Origin: Schaalia sp. JY-X169
GTDB lineage: Bacteria; Actinomycetota; Actinomycetes; Actinomycetales; Actinomycetaceae
Reading direction: 5' to 3'
NCBI RefSeq assembly: GCF_014069575.1
Contig: NZ_CP059675.1
Coordinates: 1,860,001-1,924,000 of the forward strand
DNA length: 64,000 bases
Shown: piece after piece, positions 60,489 to 64,000 of the stretch
How the letters are laid out: each line of letters starts with the position of its first letter
Position numbering within the stretch: position 1 is the first letter of the stretch
Notes under the pieces: model-generated
Told to the model about the DNA's origin: nothing
The model's input: only the letters and a program-made list of their open reading frames with translations
The model's database searches: none
Translations under genes and position numbers: made by a program

Positions 60489-63400
60489 CTATGCGCTGAG
60501 GTGCTGTCCGCGTCCTCTGGTCTTACTGGCACGTAGAGCAATGTAGCCGCCTCCCAGAAGCAGCAGCCCGCCACCAAGAACGAGGCCGACGTTTGCCCCT
60601 GTAACCGGCAGCTTCCCACCGGAACCAGGAACCGTGTGGTTCGTGGTGCACTTATCTGCAACACACTCCCCCAGCGGAGACGCAGGCGTGGCAACGTTCT
60701 TGAACTTGACGTTCTTCGCATCTGCGTTGACCTTCACCTTGTAGGAGACGGTCACAGATTCACCGGTTGGAACCTCTGGGACACTCCACGTCAGCGTCTT
60801 GCCATCCTCTGAAAGAGCCAGTTCATCATTCAGGCTGTCCTTCACAAGGGTGGCGTGCTTGAGCACATCGGTAAGGTTGTCCTCTACCAACGCATCAAAC
60901 AGGTTGACTTCCCCGGTGTTCGTTACCTTCAGCGTGTAGGTGACGATTTCGCCTGGCTTCACTTCTGAGCCTGACTTGGCAACCGAAGACTTCTCCAGCT
61001 CCCAGGTTGGTGCTTCAGGAACCCTGACGCAACCTGGATCGTTGACTTCAACCTCACCGGAAACCATCCCCAGCTGGTTACCAAGCGGAATACCGTACCC
61101 TCCGGCCTCGCACTCTTCAGGTAGCGGAACACTCTCTACCTTGGCAGGATCCACGGCAATTTTCGCGGTGACCGTGAACTTATCTGAGGCTCCGGGGGCA
61201 AGACGACCCGCAGCGAAGACCCAGTTTCCTTCAGCCGGCTTCGAGGGCGCTACAACACGCGCATCCTCAGTCGGTGCAACCGCCGCAGCAGTCCAGGTGG
61301 TGCCTTCAACCAGTGTTACCCCTGTTGGGAAAGCATCAGGTGTATCTGTCAGTTCGTAGACAACGTCAATGTCGTTGTCGTTGCGGACCGTGATGTCGTA
61401 GCTAACAGTGAACGTACCGTCGGCGTTCTGGATCGGATCCTGACCAACCTTAGTCGCGGATGGCGCAGCAGGTTCAGTGCAGGCTTCCACGTCAGTGTCA
61501 GTTCCTCCACTGCTCATTGTGGCCGTGTTCAAGAAGCCACCGCGCTCGTCCTCTCCGGTTGCGGAACAGGATGCAGTGCCCTTTTCAAAGGCGGCATTCC
61601 CAGCCTCGGCAACCACAACGACCTCGTAGGTGTGCGTGGCGCCGGGGGTGATGGTCTTGCCCGTAGCCAGCTTCGCCACCCAACCAGTGGAATCAAAGTC
61701 GCTGACAGCTCCTGCCGGTTCAGGCTTGACCTGCTGCCAGGTGGCAGAAGTAGGTGTCAAACCGTCCCCGTAATCCAGCGTATCGGTCAGGTCATACTTA
61801 GCCGACAAACCGTTAGGGTTGCCCTCACCCTTTTCAGGTAGGGCGACTGTGACGTCGTACGTGACTGTCCAACTACCGTCATCATTCTGAGTCGCTACCT
61901 TTGCAGTCTTATCAACCGAGGGACGAACCAGTGTGTCAATTGGAAGGCAAGCATCGTCTTCCTGGTCAGTGCCTCCCGTTGAGAGTTGTGCGGTGTTGAA
62001 GAAGCCCTTACCTGGCGTCCCACCGTTCTCACAACCTGCGTCGGCAGGCGGGATCGGACTGTTGATAGTCACGGTCCAAGAGACATCCCATGTGTGAGTC
62101 TGCCCCGCTGCTAGCGCCTTATCTTCGGCAATCGTTCCACCGGCCGCTGGCAACGTGACGCTGCCATCTTCCCCACGTAGCTTGGCAGTGCCACCATTGA
62201 TGGTCACACCAGTAGCGAATGCGGGCGTATCGGTCAGATCGTAAACGGTGGCGGAATCAAGTCCTTCACCACTCACAGTGATCACATACGCAACGGTCCA
62301 CTGGCTCGGGTCCGAAGCAGACTGAGTGGAATGGACTCCATCCTTCTGGATGGAAGGTCGACCCGGTTGTGCACAGTCATTGTCTTCAACTGTTCCACCC
62401 GGCCAGACGACGGTTGCTTCGTTGAGGAAGCCACCCCCATTGCCGCTACCCTCTGCCGCACACTTCAATGCGCCAGGGTTCTCCCAAGCTCCGGGAGCAA
62501 CCTTTGCGTTGACGGTGACGGTGTATACGTGATAGTCGCCGCCGGCAATGTACTGACCATTTGCTAGTTGAGCCGAGGTCGTACCTTCCGCGAAGGCTCC
62601 ATCAGTCGGGCCTGTCCACGACGCCGAAGTCACGGTGATCCCACTACCAAACTTCAGGTCATCAGTCAGGTCGTAAACCGTGCCGTTCTCGCTCGAGTTA
62701 GTGACAACAACGTCGTAGACGACACGCCAGTTCCCATCGGTATCAACCTGGTTGAAGCCAACAAGACTCTTGCTGAATGAAAGGTCCGGAACAGGAATAG
62801 ACCCACAGGCTTCATCATCGGCCTCGAACCCACCTGAGACGATGCCCAGACCATTGGCTAGGCCAATACCGGTACCGCCTCCTTCACAGTCTTCAAACTC
62901 ACCTAGCTCTGAGACGTCCAGCTTCACCTTCGCAGAAACCAGGAAGGAGTATGTGGTGTTTGCTGGGATAGAACCCTCAGCAATCACCCAGTCCCCTGCA
63001 GCGGGCGGTGTGGCAGTTGTGGGCAAACCAGCATCAGAAGTTACCTGATCGTTGCTCGCAACACTCCAGCCATCGACCAAACTCACCCCTGCTGGCAGAC
63101 CCGCCGGGGTATCCACGAGGCGGTAAGTGAGATCCTGAGCTTCCGCCCCGGATTCACCACCAGTCGGGTTCGTGACCGTGGCCAAATAAGAAACCGACCA
63201 GGTTCCATCACCGTTATCAACAGCGTCGTTTGCGACCTTCTCAATCGATGGCGCGGCAGGCTCTGAACAAGCATCCGCCTCGGATTCGGTCGAGTTGGAC
63301 GTCAGTACCGCCCGGTTCAAGAAACCGGACTTCTCTGCCCCGTCCTCGCCCGCAACACATACATCCGTTCCGCCCTCGAACGCTGAAGACTTAGCGTTCG

Positions 63401-64000
63401 CAACTACGGAAACCTTGTAAACATGCTGTGGATCTTCGGTTGTGATGATCTTCCCGGACGCGAGTTGAGCGCTCCAGCTACCTGTGTTGAAGTCCGAGAC
63501 ACTACCCGCAGGTTCGGGCTGAACCTGCTGCCAGGTGGCGGAAACAGGTGTCAGACCATCCCCGTAGTCCAGCGTATCGGTCAGGTCATACTTGGCCGAC
63601 AGACCACCGGGGTTCAGACCCTTGGTCGGTAGGGTGACAACGACCTCGTACTCGATGCCCCAGGTCCCGTCATCATTCTGGACGGTGCTGAGAACGTTCT
63701 TCTCAACCGATGGGTTCACCGCCGGGGTGATTTCTCCACAGGCATCATCTGTCTGGGTGGTTCCACCGTTGACCAGACGAGCCTCGTTGAAGAATCCGTG
63801 TCCCGCTCCCGAAGCCTCACACTCGGCGAGGTCAGCAGGAATCCTTGCGGGAATCCGCACGTCCCAGGTCACCTGGTAGCGCACCATTCCGCCACGCGGA
63901 ACTTCCACTCCTCGCTCGATCAACCAGGCATCGTCACCATCAACTGCAACGGTACCTTCGGTGACCTCAGTGCCGCCCTCGTTGGGGTAGGGAGACAACC
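60489..64000 (-). CDS. LPXTG cell-wall adhesin with DUF11-like repeats (N-terminus outside window)
   Basis: The last 1,170 or so residues of a second giant surface protein. Visible: seven to eight Ig-like repeats of about 130-150 residues, each with conserved Cys pairs (CxxG near repeat ends), then the sortase signal LPVTG, a Gly/Leu-rich membrane helix and a basic tail. Two repeats share an almost identical block (AKYDLTDTLDYGDGLTP, DNA about 61640-61815 and 63435-63610), a sign of recent internal duplication. Repeat style matches the adhesin at 36432-44132. It probably reaches well beyond the window and may carry a ligand-binding tip domain there. A terminator and two MalT-like regulators follow. 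Confidence 0.92.
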   Translation of the reverse strand, partial: LSPYPNEGGTEVTEGTVAVDGDDAWLIERGVEVPRGGMVRYQVTWDVRIPARIPADLAECEASGAGHGFFNEARLVNGGTTQTDDACGEITPAVNPSVEKNVLSTVQNDDGTWGIEYEVVVTLPTKGLNPGGLSAKYDLTDTLDYGDGLTPVSATWQQVQPEPAGSVSDFNTGSWSAQLASGKIITTEDPQHVYKVSVVANAKSSAFEGGTDVCVAGEDGAEKSGFLNRAVLTSNSTESEADACSEPAAPSIEKVANDAVDNGDGTWSVSYLATVTNPTGGESGAEAQDLTYRLVDTPAGLPAGVSLVDGWSVASNDQVTSDAGLPTTATPPAAGDWVIAEGSIPANTTYSFLVSAKVKLDVSELGEFEDCEGGGTGIGLANGLGIVSGGFEADDEACGSIPVPDLSFSKSLVGFNQVDTDGNWRVVYDVVVTNSSENGTVYDLTDDLKFGSGITVTSASWTGPTDGAFAEGTTSAQLANGQYIAGGDYHVYTVTVNAKVAPGAWENPGALKCAAEGSGNGGGFLNEATVVWPGGTVEDNDCAQPGRPSIQKDGVHSTQSASDPSQWTVAYVITVSGEGLDSATVYDLTDTPAFATGVTINGGTAKLRGEDGSVTLPAAGGTIAEDKALAAGQTHTWDVSWTVTINSPIPPADAGCENGGTPGKGFFNTAQLSTGGTDQEDDACLPIDTLVRPSVDKTAKVATQNDDGSWTVTYDVTVALPEKGEGNPNGLSAKYDLTDTLDYGDGLTPTSATWQQVKPEPAGAVSDFDSTGWVAKLATGKTITPGATHTYEVVVVAEAGNAAFEKGTASCSATGEDERGGFLNTATMSSGGTDTDVEACTEPAAPSATKVGQDPIQNADGTFTVSYDITVRNDNDIDVVYELTDTPDAFPTGVTLVEGTTWTAAAVAPTEDARVVAPSKPAEGNWVFAAGRLAPGASDKFTVTAKIAVDPAKVESVPLPEECEAGGYGIPLGNQLGMVSGEVEVNDPGCVRVPEAPTWELEKSSVAKSGSEVKPGEIVTYTLKVTNTGEVNLFDALVEDNLTDVLKHATLVKDSLNDELALSEDGKTLTWSVPEVPTGESVTVSYKVKVNADAKNVKFKNVATPASPLGECVADKCTTNHTVPGSGGKLPVTGANVGLVLGGGLLLLGGGYIALRASKTRGRGQHLSA

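Overview
The window is 64 kb of high-GC actinobacterial DNA. Support comes from a single-chain type I fatty acid synthase, an acyl-CoA carboxylase operon with a biotinylated alpha subunit, LPXTG surface proteins, a SatD-family gene and many apparently leaderless promoters. A host-associated or soil Actinomycetaceae-type organism fits best, but this is inference from gene content.

Layout. 1-664 is the end of a sensor histidine kinase. 665-1957 is a gene-free island of palindromic and tandem repeats. 1958-4954 encodes a type B carboxylesterase and a GH20 hexosaminidase. 4955-5470 is a second palindrome island. 5471-22669 is the lipid-biotin block: bioY diverges from birA, acyl-CoA carboxylase alpha and beta and a 3,150-residue FAS-I, followed by a decayed SDR gene, a SatD/membrane pair, a 50-residue ORF and acpS. 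22657-33676 holds an acetylxylan esterase, a heterodimeric ABC exporter, a membrane protein, an ABC-F ATPase and a NatAB-like exporter. 33678-44132 and 53090-64000 are two related surface modules on the minus strand. Each pairs a large LPXTG adhesin with MalT-like LuxR regulators (one in the first, two in the second); the second also has a CAP/cell-wall-binding protein. Between them (44602-52957) lie a lipoprotein, a PAP2 phosphatase, an AspT/YidE-like transporter, a YbhN-like protein, a bcp-VIT1-plsC operon and tRNA-Leu(UAG).

Most interesting signals. (1) Arrays of the octamer CCCACCCG at helical-turn spacing lie upstream of the first adhesin and of the CAP protein. They are good candidate operators for the neighbouring MalT-like regulators. 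(2) Several intergenic hairpin families keep loop length and loop sequence constant while the arms change in a compensated way. Two families share the loop core CATAACGGTGT. (3) The octamer CGCCCTCG, or more loosely CGYCCTCG, is strongly over-represented in genes and between genes.

How the genes fit together. BioY imports biotin, BirA loads it on the carboxylase, the carboxylase makes malonyl-CoA, FAS-I makes acyl chains, and AcpS activates the ACP domain of FAS-I. The surface modules probably switch adhesins and a wall-bound CAP protein under ATP-dependent LuxR regulators.
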